A stretch of 17,260 nucleotides of DNA, taken from contig JAPOIC010000014.1 in NCBI GenBank assembly GCA_029979145.1, forward strand, positions 1-17,260. The letters run 5' to 3'. The position numbers and the translations under genes are program-made. Source of the stretch: Opitutaceae bacterium (GTDB lineage Bacteria; Verrucomicrobiota; Verrucomicrobiia; Opitutales; Opitutaceae). This document shows positions 1-7,200 of this stretch, one piece after another. Position 1 is the stretch's first letter, and every line of letters begins with the position of its first letter. The notes beneath the pieces are model-generated. The model was given only the letters and a program-made list of their open reading frames with translations. It made no database searches and had not been told where the DNA came from.

Positions 1-53
1 AGAAACTCAAAAGCCAGAAAGCCACATATTCAGACTTCCTGACTTCTTGGCTT
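1..53 (-). terminator. Possible intrinsic terminator after the ABC ATPase gene
   Basis: Bases 11-21 and 43-53 are near-perfect inverted repeats (11 positions, with one mismatch and one G-U-type pair) around a 21-base loop. Read on the minus strand the second arm runs into a T-rich tail (bases 1-10). It lies 18 bases beyond the stop codon of the ABC ATPase gene, where a terminator would be expected. The long loop and imperfect stem make it a moderate candidate only. The stretch 1-71 is also visibly richer in A and T than the rest of the window and holds no gene. Confidence 0.35.
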
Positions 54-71
54 CAGAATGTTTAATTCCGT

Positions 72-1796
72 TCAGGCGCTGGCTTCGACGCGGGGAATCG
101 CGCTGATGAGCTTTTGCGTGTAGGGGTGCTGCGGATGCTCCATGATTTGCACCGCGTCGCCCAGCTCGACGATTTTGCCGTGATACATGACCGCGATGCG
201 GTCGGAGATGTGCTTCACCACCGAGAGGTCGTGCGCGATGAAAATCATGGTGAGGTTCATCCGACGGACGAGGCTGGCGAGGAGGTTGAGGATCTGCGCC
301 TGAATGGAAACATCGAGGGCGGACACGGGCTCGTCGGCGATGATCACGCGGGGTTCGAGCGAGAGGGCGCGGGCGATGGCGATGCGTTGGCGCTGACCGC
401 CCGAAAATTCGTGCGGGTATTTCTGCATGTGGCGCGGCGAAAGGCCGACGAGCTTCATCAGCTCGGTCACGCGGGCAGTGACCTGCGCGGGCGGGCAGAC
501 TTTGTGCACCAAGAGCGGTTCAGCGAGCGTGGCGTAGACCGTCATGCGCGGATTCAGCGACGCGTAGGGGTCTTGGAAAACCATCTGAAGATCGCGCCGG
601 GAGGCGTGGATATCCTTGGCGGAGCTCGCGGTGAGGTTGCGGCCTTCGAGCACGACGGTGCCGCCGGTTGTGGGCACCAACTGCATGATGGTGCGCGAAA
701 GAGTCGATTTGCCGGAACCGGACTCGCCGACCAAGCCGAGCACTTCGCCTTCACGGATCTGGAGGCTGACGCCATCGACTGCCTTTACGACCGAGGTCTC
801 CTTCTTGATCAGGCCGCCCGAGCGGATGGGGAAGTAGGTCTGGACGTCGTTGAGCTCAATCTTGACTCCGCCCAGCTGGCGCGGCGGCGCGTCCTTGAGC
901 GGGGGAGTTTCCGGGGGCAGTTGGAAGCGCGACAGTAATTCCTCCTCGGTGATTGGTTTAGAGAGATCGGGGGGCAGACCCGGGATGGCGTAGAGCTCGG
1001 CGCCCTTAGGCTGGAGGGCGGGGATGCAGCGTTGCAGCGCCTTGGTGTAGGGGTGCTGCGGATTGGTAAACAACTGCCGGGTGGGGGCGGACTCCACGAT
1101 GCGCCCGGCATACATGACCTGGGTGCGGTCGCAGAGGCCGGAGACGACCGCGAGGTCGTGGGTGATGAAGATCACGCCCATGCCCATTTCACGCTGCATC
1201 TTGCGGATCAGGTCGAGAATCTGCGCCTGCACGGTGACGTCGAGGGCGGTGGTCGGCTCGTCGGCGATGAGGATGTCCGGCTTGGTGATGAGGGCCATAG
1301 CGATCATGACGCGCTGGCGCATGCCACCGGAGAATTCGTGAGGGAATGCGTTGAGGCGCTTGGCCGCATCTTTGATGCCGACTGCCTCGAGCATTTGCAG
1401 GGCGCGGTCCATGGCCTCGGCCTTGGGCACCTTGTCGTGAATGCGCAGTGGTTCGATGATCTGGTCGCCGATCCGCATGAAGGGATTGAGCGACGTCATC
1501 GGGTCCTGGAAAATCATGGCGATGCGCTTACCGCGAATGCGGCGCTCCTCGGCTTGGCTGCACTTGAGCAGGTCCACGCCGTCAAACATCGCCGTGCCGC
1601 TCTCGATCCGCCCGGGCGGCTGGGGCACCAAGCCCATGAGCGAGTAACAGGTCACGGATTTGCCCGAGCCGGACTCGCCGACAATCCCTAGCGTCTCGCC
1701 GCAATCCAGGTCGAAGCTCACCCCGTCGACCGCCCGATACACCCCGTTGCGAGTATGGAAGTAAGTGCGGAGGTCGCGGACGGATAGAATCGGCAT
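72..1796 (-). CDS. Fused tandem ATP-binding protein of a peptide/nickel-type (Dpp/Opp-like) ABC transporter
   Basis: A 574-residue protein carrying two complete ABC nucleotide-binding domains in one chain, like DppD and DppF joined end to end (the GsiA/YejF arrangement). NBD1 has Walker A GESGSGKS at about 40-47, Q-loop Q97, signature FSGGM at 155-159, Walker B ILIADE at 175-180 and the switch histidine H213. NBD2 has Walker A at 357-364, signature FSGGQ at 464-468 and Walker B VIIADE at 484-489. Each NBD is followed by the oligopeptide-transporter C-terminal extension containing NPQHPYT or HPQHPYT. It should power import of oligopeptides or a similar solute from the cytoplasmic face of the inner membrane; the substrate cannot be read from the ATPase. 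No permease or binding protein is present in the window. It lies 46 bases downstream of the acyltransferase/GT9 gene on the same strand, so co-transcription is possible. ATG start, no Shine-Dalgarno visible. Confidence 0.93.
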   Translation of the reverse strand: MPILSVRDLRTYFHTRNGVYRAVDGVSFDLDCGETLGIVGESGSGKSVTCYSLMGLVPQPPGRIESGTAMFDGVDLLKCSQAEERRIRGKRIAMIFQDPMTSLNPFMRIGDQIIEPLRIHDKVPKAEAMDRALQMLEAVGIKDAAKRLNAFPHEFSGGMRQRVMIAMALITKPDILIADEPTTALDVTVQAQILDLIRKMQREMGMGVIFITHDLAVVSGLCDRTQVMYAGRIVESAPTRQLFTNPQHPYTKALQRCIPALQPKGAELYAIPGLPPDLSKPITEEELLSRFQLPPETPPLKDAPPRQLGGVKIELNDVQTYFPIRSGGLIKKETSVVKAVDGVSLQIREGEVLGLVGESGSGKSTLSRTIMQLVPTTGGTVVLEGRNLTASSAKDIHASRRDLQMVFQDPYASLNPRMTVYATLAEPLLVHKVCPPAQVTARVTELMKLVGLSPRHMQKYPHEFSGGQRQRIAIARALSLEPRVIIADEPVSALDVSIQAQILNLLASLVRRMNLTMIFIAHDLSVVKHISDRIAVMYHGKIVELGDAVQIMEHPQHPYTQKLISAIPRVEASA

Positions 1797-1842
1797 GGTT
1801 ATGACACAGCAGGGTGGTTGCGGGGCGCCGACCCGGGCAATG

Positions 1843-3729
1843 CTAAACTGTCCGCGTCAGGTAGGAGGTGAGGGCGGTTTCAACCTGTGTCGGCGTGAGG
1901 TCGACCAATGTGCCGCCACCGGTCGCCGGAGAACCGGGCGGTTGAAGAATCGTAACCGGTGCGGCGAACACGGGCCGGGTGCGCACGGGATTGGTGGGGC
2001 CGAAGAGCGCGATCAACGGCACGCCCAGGGCGTTGGCGAGGTGCATGCCGCCGGTGTCGTTGGTGACGAGCACGGTGCAACGCTGGAGGGCATCGCAGTA
2101 TTCGCGCAAGTTGGTGCGGCCGGCAAGGTTGTCCACCTGCCGACCGCAGCGCGCAGCGATCTCGTCCGTGATCGCCCGGTCGGTGGCGGTGCCGAAGAGC
2201 ACGACTTTGGCGTTGGCGGGCAGCCGGTCGATCAGTTCGCACCAATGGGCCACGGGCCAACGTTTTTCGGGATTGTTCTCGGAACCCGCGATCAGGCCGA
2301 CAACGAGGCTGGCGTTTGTGACCGGTGTGGCCAACGGGGTGAAATCCGCCGGAGCCTTGAGCCCGAAGTGGGTCAGATAATTCGTCCACAGCTCCAGCTG
2401 ATGATGGCGCGTCTCGTCAAACTCTGCTGGCACGAGAAACCGATGGGTGAGTAGGGGCCGGCGCCTGCCGGGGCGCACGAGGCCGAAGCGTTGAGGCACG
2501 CCGGCCAGCCAGGCCTCCAGGTCGCCGCGGACGGAGTTCGTGAACAGCAGCGCGAAATCGGCGAAGGTATGCCGCAGTCGGAGAAAGGCGGGAAAGTAAC
2601 CGCGCCCGCGCGCTGGCAGCGGCACGAAGCGATCGGCCAGGCCGGCGGATTCCAAAAATGGAGCGAAGGCGGCTTTACCCACGAGTATGAGTTCGGCGTC
2701 GGGCCGCCCGGCGCGAATGGCGCGCAACAACGGAATCAGCATGACCACGTCGCCCAGCCAGTTGGGCAGACGCAACCAAAGGCGGGATTTGCGGGGCGGG
2801 GTGGCGAGACCGCGCGCGGCGAGATCCTCGGCGAGCAGGTTGCGCTTGGACTCCAACCGCAGGCGCTTGGCGGGCATGTCCTGGTTTTTCCAGCGGGCGT
2901 GGGCCCAGAGCCACGACGCGCACAGGTTGGCGTCGGTGGAGAGCTTGTTTTCCAGCCAGCGGTTCAGCGCGATGGTCACGCCGGCGACGGTCCCGTCGGT
3001 CGGCACATCCTCGACGTGCAGCTCAACCCGCCAGAAAGCGGTGCGCACGGGGTGGATGGCGACGGTGCGGGCAGCGAATTTTTGCACCAGCAGGCCGGCG
3101 AGTTCCGTAGTGGAGCAGACGCGACCAAAGAGCGTGGCGAGGGCGCCCTGCATGCCTGCGTTTTGATCGAACAACAGCATGATGGTGCCGTTGCGCCGCA
3201 GGATGCGCAGGGCCTCTTGAAAACCGTCCTTGCGCGAAAGGAGCCGGAGGCCGTGCTGCTCGCGGCAGGCCTTGACCCAGTCATTGACGACCGGGTTGTC
3301 GATGGGGCGGAAGATCGTGCCGATTTCTGGAAATGGCGGCGGCGTGACCAGACCGAGAAAGGCCAGGGTTTCCCAGTAGGCGAAGTGCGGCGTGGCGAGC
3401 AGCACCGGTGTCGGCGCGGTCTGTTGTTGGGTGATCAGGGCGACGGTCTCCGGCGTGACCTGCACCATTTGTCGCACGCGGTCTTTGGTGAGGTAGGGAG
3501 TGGCCAGCGAGAACAGGGCCGTCTCGATCAGGCGTTGCGCGCTGGCGCGGGCGAGGGCGCGCAATTCAGCCAGGTCCCGCTCGGGAAAGGCGTGGTGCAG
3601 ATTCGACAACATCGACCGGCGCCGTGCCGTGAGCACGGCCTCGCCGAGCACCACCGCGACCGCGCGCAGGAGAATCTCCGGCGTGTGGGCGACGGTCCAG
3701 CCGGCGGTCTGAAGGAGCATTTTGAGCAC
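1843..3729 (-). CDS. Bifunctional fusion: LpxL-type lipid A acyltransferase plus GT9 heptosyltransferase (WaaF-like)
   Basis: A 628-residue two-domain protein. Residues 1 to about 284 match the lysophospholipid/lipid A acyltransferase family (LpxL/HtrB): the catalytic H-x4-E motif is HFAYWE (H115, E120), a FDQNAG segment follows at 187-192, and the domain closes with the characteristic WLWAHARWK (273-281). After a basic linker, residues about 316-628 are a glycosyltransferase family 9 heptosyltransferase: LPNWLGDVVM at 321-330, AGSENNPEKRWP at 481-492 (nucleotide-sugar region) and NDTGGMHLANALG at 557-569. By family, the first half acylates lipid A and the second adds a heptose to the LPS inner core, both at the inner membrane. 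The domains are normally separate genes of about 300 and 340 residues, so this is a full-length fusion, not a truncation. Start: GTG at 3729; ATG at 3720 three codons in is equally possible. The gene is divergent from the next GT9 gene. Confidence 0.88.
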   Translation of the reverse strand: MLKMLLQTAGWTVAHTPEILLRAVAVVLGEAVLTARRRSMLSNLHHAFPERDLAELRALARASAQRLIETALFSLATPYLTKDRVRQMVQVTPETVALITQQQTAPTPVLLATPHFAYWETLAFLGLVTPPPFPEIGTIFRPIDNPVVNDWVKACREQHGLRLLSRKDGFQEALRILRRNGTIMLLFDQNAGMQGALATLFGRVCSTTELAGLLVQKFAARTVAIHPVRTAFWRVELHVEDVPTDGTVAGVTIALNRWLENKLSTDANLCASWLWAHARWKNQDMPAKRLRLESKRNLLAEDLAARGLATPPRKSRLWLRLPNWLGDVVMLIPLLRAIRAGRPDAELILVGKAAFAPFLESAGLADRFVPLPARGRGYFPAFLRLRHTFADFALLFTNSVRGDLEAWLAGVPQRFGLVRPGRRRPLLTHRFLVPAEFDETRHHQLELWTNYLTHFGLKAPADFTPLATPVTNASLVVGLIAGSENNPEKRWPVAHWCELIDRLPANAKVVLFGTATDRAITDEIAARCGRQVDNLAGRTNLREYCDALQRCTVLVTNDTGGMHLANALGVPLIALFGPTNPVRTRPVFAAPVTILQPPGSPATGGGTLVDLTPTQVETALTSYLTRTV

Positions 3730-3825
3730 GCGGGGAGGGGAGGCGGTTTACTTTTTTGGCGAGAACCTCCATGAAAGGTTGCAGCCGCACCGTCAAAAGC
3801 AGATTTTTTTCGACTCATTCCCCGC
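3730..3825. promoter_or_regulatory. Divergent intergenic region between the two LPS-type genes
   Basis: These 96 bases separate two genes transcribed away from each other, so promoters for both should lie here or just inside the genes. On the plus strand a TTGCAG (3779-3784) and GATTTT (3802-3807) are 17 bases apart, a weak -35/-10 match that includes a T-run at 3804-3810. On the minus strand TTGACG (3796-3791) could be a -35 but no convincing -10 follows. Neither gene start has a Shine-Dalgarno. The location is secure; the individual promoter boxes are guesses. Confidence 0.3.
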
Positions 3826-4785
3826 ATGACGGAACTCCTCATCATTAAGCCCTCCTCTCTCGGTGACATTGTGCACGCATTGCAGGTGGCGACATCGCTG
3901 AAGGCCCAATGCAAGGACCTGCGCATTTCGTGGATCGCGCGGGATATCTTTGCGCCGCTGGTGCAGGCCAGCGTGGCGGTGGATCAGGTTTTTGTCTTTG
4001 AGCGCAAGGGCGGGACCAAGGGCTTCCTGCGGATGATGCGCGAGGTGCGAAATACCAAGTTTGACTACGTGTTCGACATGCAGGGTTTGCTGCGCACCGG
4101 CCTGATGGCCTCGCGCGCGATGGCGAAGCAGGTCATCGGCCGAACCGACTGCCGCGAGCTCTCCGGCGTGTTTTACGACGAAAAAGTGCCGCTGCCGCCG
4201 GGCGGGCGTCGCAGCCATGCGGTGGACATTCTCCTGCAGTTTTGTCCCGTGCTCGGCGCGAAGCCGGAATTGCGGGGCAAGGTGAAGTTTCGCGAGGTCG
4301 ACAAGCTCAAGCCCGGGTTTCCCGACGACGGCGACAAGCTCCCTCCGATCGTGATCTTTCCCGACAGCCGCCGGGCCGAAAAGAAGTGGGGTGGGTTTCT
4401 CCTGCTCACGCAACTGCTCCTGCGCACCAACCGCCGCCGGCGCGTCATCTGGGCGGGTAACGCCTACATCCCGGACAAGGGCAACTTGCCGGCCGATCGC
4501 TTTCTTAACCTCACCGGCAACACGGGCCTGGTGGCGCTGCCGGCGCTGATCCAAAGCGCCGATTGGGTGATCTCGAACGACAGCGGGCCGATGCATCTGG
4601 CCGCCGCGCTGGGCGTGAAGACGATGGGCATCTTCGGTCCGACGGATCCGCGGCTTTACGGTCCCTATCCGTTGACGAGCCCGACCAACGTCGTGGTGCA
4701 GGCACCCGCGGGGAATTTGAAAATGTTGCAGGCCAAGGAAGTTTATGCGCGGCTGCAATTGGCGGACAAACGCCTGACCAAGTAA
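3826..4785 (+). CDS. GT9 family glycosyltransferase, heptosyltransferase I (WaaC)-like
   Basis: 319 residues, the normal length for an ADP-heptose:LPS heptosyltransferase. The N-terminus IIKPSSLGDIVHALQVA is the WaaC-type motif, with a DMQGLLRTGLMA segment at about 85-96 that corresponds to the D-x-QG-x-x-R-S/T-G motif of the acceptor side. The C-terminal nucleotide-sugar half has IFPDSRRAEKKWG and SNDSGPMHLAAALGV, followed by FGPTDPRLYGPY. By family it transfers heptose from ADP-heptose to Kdo on lipid A at the cytoplasmic face of the inner membrane; the exact sugar in this organism is not shown by sequence. It is divergent from the acyltransferase/WaaF fusion, which suggests the two supply successive inner-core steps. 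serS follows after 15 bases, so the two are probably co-transcribed. ATG start, no Shine-Dalgarno. Confidence 0.88.
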   Translation: MTELLIIKPSSLGDIVHALQVATSLKAQCKDLRISWIARDIFAPLVQASVAVDQVFVFERKGGTKGFLRMMREVRNTKFDYVFDMQGLLRTGLMASRAMAKQVIGRTDCRELSGVFYDEKVPLPPGGRRSHAVDILLQFCPVLGAKPELRGKVKFREVDKLKPGFPDDGDKLPPIVIFPDSRRAEKKWGGFLLLTQLLLRTNRRRRVIWAGNAYIPDKGNLPADRFLNLTGNTGLVALPALIQSADWVISNDSGPMHLAAALGVKTMGIFGPTDPRLYGPYPLTSPTNVVVQAPAGNLKMLQAKEVYARLQLADKRLTK

Positions 4786-4800
4786 CTTTTACCGCTTTCC

Positions 4801-6069
4801 ATGCTCGATCCGAAATTACTGCGTGAGTCGCCCGACCTCGTGCGCGCGGCGATTGCCAAGAAACACCTCGATGCCGATCTCGACAACGTTCTGGCGCTGG
4901 ACACGGCGTGGCGCAGCCTGCTGACCGAGGTCGAGCAGCTGCGCGCGAAGCAGAAGTCCGCCAACACGGCCATGGCCGCGCTGCCCAAGGGTTCGCCGGA
5001 ATTTATCGCGAAGGTGCAGGAAATGAAGGCCGTCGCTTCGGCCGTGAAGGAAAAGGAAGTTCAGCTCAAGGACACCGAGACCCGCTGGCACGAGGCCTTG
5101 CTGTCGCTGCCGAATTTGCCCCACGCCACCGTGCCCGAGGGCCGCACGCCGGAAGACAATCAGGCGATTGCCGAGCACGGGATGCCCTTCACGGGCCCCG
5201 CCAGCGCGGTGCCGCACTGGGAGATCGCGGGGTTCGACCGGTTGTTTGACTTTCCGCGTGGCGCCAAAGTTACCGGCGCAGGTTTCCCGTTCTTCATCGG
5301 CGATGGCGCGCGGCTCGTGCGTGCCCTGTTGAATTTCTTCCTCACGGAAAACGCCAAGGCGGGCTACACGGAGGTTTCGCCGCCGATCTTCGTCAATGCC
5401 GCCAGCGCCACCGCCACCGGCCAGCTCCCCGACAAGGAAGGGCAGATGTATGAGACGCACGACAAGCTCTACGCCGTGCCGACCGCCGAGGTGCCGTTGA
5501 CGAATTTCTATCGCGACGAGATCCTCGATGAGGCCGCGCTGCCGGTCTGTCGTTGCGCCTATACGCCCTGTTTCCGCCGCGAGGCGGGAAGCTACGGCAA
5601 GGACGTGCGCGGGCTCAATCGCGTGCACCAGTTCGACAAGGTCGAACTGCTCAAGTGGGTGCACCCGGAGACCAGCTACGACGAATTGGAAAAGCTGCGC
5701 GGCGACGCGGAGTCGCTGCTGCAGAAGCTCGAATTGCCCTACCGCGTGCTGCTCATGTGCGGCGGCGACCTCGGATTCGCGCAGGCCAAGAAATACGACC
5801 TCGAGGTCTGGGCGGCCGGTCAGAAACGCTGGCTGGAAGTTTCGAGCTGTTCGAATTTCGAAGGTTTTCAAGCCCGGCGCGCGCAGATCCGCTTCCGCTC
5901 GTCCGAGACCGGCAAGCCGGAGATCGTGCACACCTTGAATGGTTCGGGTCTCGCCGTGCCGCGCGTGCTCGCGGCCCTGCTCGAAAACAACCTGCAGCCG
6001 GACGGCCGGGTAAAGCTGCCCGCCGCGCTCGTGTCTCATTTCGGCGGCGAATACCTGAGTTTCAACTGA
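4801..6069 (+). CDS. serS: Seryl-tRNA synthetase
   Basis: 422 residues, the usual length of bacterial SerRS, a cytoplasmic class II synthetase that charges tRNA-Ser (and tRNA-Sec where present) with serine. Residues about 1-105 form the antiparallel coiled-coil arm that holds the long variable arm of tRNA-Ser. The catalytic core shows the serine-binding T-A-E motif in PTAEVPLTN (T228-E230), class II motif 2 as CFRREAGSYGKDVRGLNRVH (257-276) and motif 3 as LNGSGLAVPRVLAALLEN near the C-terminus. In motif 3 a proline occupies the position before the conserved arginine where many family members have glycine. The start MLDPKLLRESPDLVR is the standard SerRS N-terminus, which fixes the ATG at 4801. 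tilS follows after 13 bases. Confidence 0.97.
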   Translation: MLDPKLLRESPDLVRAAIAKKHLDADLDNVLALDTAWRSLLTEVEQLRAKQKSANTAMAALPKGSPEFIAKVQEMKAVASAVKEKEVQLKDTETRWHEALLSLPNLPHATVPEGRTPEDNQAIAEHGMPFTGPASAVPHWEIAGFDRLFDFPRGAKVTGAGFPFFIGDGARLVRALLNFFLTENAKAGYTEVSPPIFVNAASATATGQLPDKEGQMYETHDKLYAVPTAEVPLTNFYRDEILDEAALPVCRCAYTPCFRREAGSYGKDVRGLNRVHQFDKVELLKWVHPETSYDELEKLRGDAESLLQKLELPYRVLLMCGGDLGFAQAKKYDLEVWAAGQKRWLEVSSCSNFEGFQARRAQIRFRSSETGKPEIVHTLNGSGLAVPRVLAALLENNLQPDGRVKLPAALVSHFGGEYLSFN

Positions 6070-6082
6070 GGCTGCGGCCTCC

Positions 6083-7114
6083 GTGCCGATGAAGCTGCAG
6101 GCTGCGACCCTCGAGCGACGAGCCGCGCAGCTGGCGGCAATATTGCCGATTTCCCGTTGGCACCCGGAGGTGCAGGCGTGGGTGCAGCGCGATCGTGGAC
6201 GCAGTGCGTGGGCGGTGGCGCTTTCCGGCGGAGTGGATTCCGTCGCATTGCTGTTGACGCTGTGGACGCACTTTCCGGCCCGTCGAGACCGCCTGGTCGC
6301 TTTGCACTACAACCATCGTTTGCGCGGTCGGGCGGCGGATGCCGACGAGCGATTTTGCCGGGACCTTTGCAACAAGCTGGGCGTGACCTTGCAGGTCGGG
6401 CGTCGACGGAAACCACAAGCGGTGAAGGGCGAGGCCGGGGCGCGGGAGCTGAGGCTGGCATTTTTTGCCGAGGCGATGAAGCGTGCCGGCACGAAAGTGC
6501 TTTGGCTCGCGCACCAGCAGAATGACGTGGCCGAAACGATGTTGATGCGTCTGGCCCGTGGGAGCGGGGCGGGGGGACTGGCGGCACCGCGACCGGTTCA
6601 GGTTCATTCCCGCGGCCGCGTGCACTTGCGGCCGTTGCTCGCGGTTCTGCGGATGGAATTGGAGGCGGCGATGAAGGCGACACGGTTGCCGTGGCGCGAG
6701 GATGCCAGCAACCGCGGGACAGACTTTTTTCGCAATCGGGTGCGCCAGTCCGTGATCCCAGCCTGGGTGAAGGCGGCGGGCCGGGATGCCGTGGCCGGCG
6801 CGGCGCGCTCGCGTGAATTGTTGGGCGAGGATGATGCCGCGCTCGAAATGTGGACCGATGCCGTCTGGGCGGAAATGCCGCGGGGCGGGCTGGCCCTGAA
6901 GCGCACCGCAGACTTGCCCCGTGCCGTGGTGCGTCGACTGCTGCATCGCTGGCTGCTGGCGCATGGGGGCGGACCGGCGCCTTCGCGGCAGGCTTTCACT
7001 GCCTTGCTGTCGGCCGTTGAGGCGGGCGTGGCCACGCGCCAGAGTCTTGGCGCCGGTGGTTTTGCGGTGATCCGCCGACACGAGTTGCGGCACGAAAAGG
7101 CGCCTCGAAAATGA
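6083..7114 (+). CDS. tilS: tRNA(Ile)-lysidine synthase
   Basis: 343 residues. TilS adds lysine to C34 of the CAU-anticodon isoleucine tRNA using ATP, so that it reads AUA. The N-terminal PP-loop ATPase domain has SGGVDS at 48-53, then the family motif HYNHRLRGRAADADERFC, then AHQQNDVAETMLMRLARGSG, where most family members have H-x-x-D-D-Q-x-E-T. The C-terminal part is short compared with the E. coli enzyme (about 430 residues), so this is the compact form with a reduced or missing C-terminal tRNA-binding domain. A GTG at 6083 and an ATG at 6089 (two codons in) are alternative starts; TGAGG at 6066-6070 is a weak ribosome-binding candidate for the first. It sits between serS and ftsH; a tilS-ftsH neighbourhood is common in bacteria and supports the call. 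Confidence 0.93.
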   Translation: MPMKLQAATLERRAAQLAAILPISRWHPEVQAWVQRDRGRSAWAVALSGGVDSVALLLTLWTHFPARRDRLVALHYNHRLRGRAADADERFCRDLCNKLGVTLQVGRRRKPQAVKGEAGARELRLAFFAEAMKRAGTKVLWLAHQQNDVAETMLMRLARGSGAGGLAAPRPVQVHSRGRVHLRPLLAVLRMELEAAMKATRLPWREDASNRGTDFFRNRVRQSVIPAWVKAAGRDAVAGAARSRELLGEDDAALEMWTDAVWAEMPRGGLALKRTADLPRAVVRRLLHRWLLAHGGGPAPSRQAFTALLSAVEAGVATRQSLGAGGFAVIRRHELRHEKAPRK

Positions 7115-7200
7115 ATCTGTTTGCGACCCGGAGAAAGCGGCGGGGCTAATTGACTTATCCTCCCGGAACATCCACCGTCTCACGCACTCCTACTGCTTAA

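Noticed and set aside
2491..3774. 427-codon plus-strand frame over the acyltransferase/GT9 fusion
   Set aside because: Gly/Gln/Arg-rich translation with no motif, opposite a gene with conserved catalytic residues in both halves.
4816..6039. 407-codon open frame antisense to serS
   Set aside because: Shadow of serS codon bias; low-complexity composition and no motifs.
7115..7200. Promoter for ftsH in the tilS-ftsH gap
   Set aside because: TTGACT at 7150 has no -10 at suitable spacing; the gap also holds no hairpin or small gene I can support.
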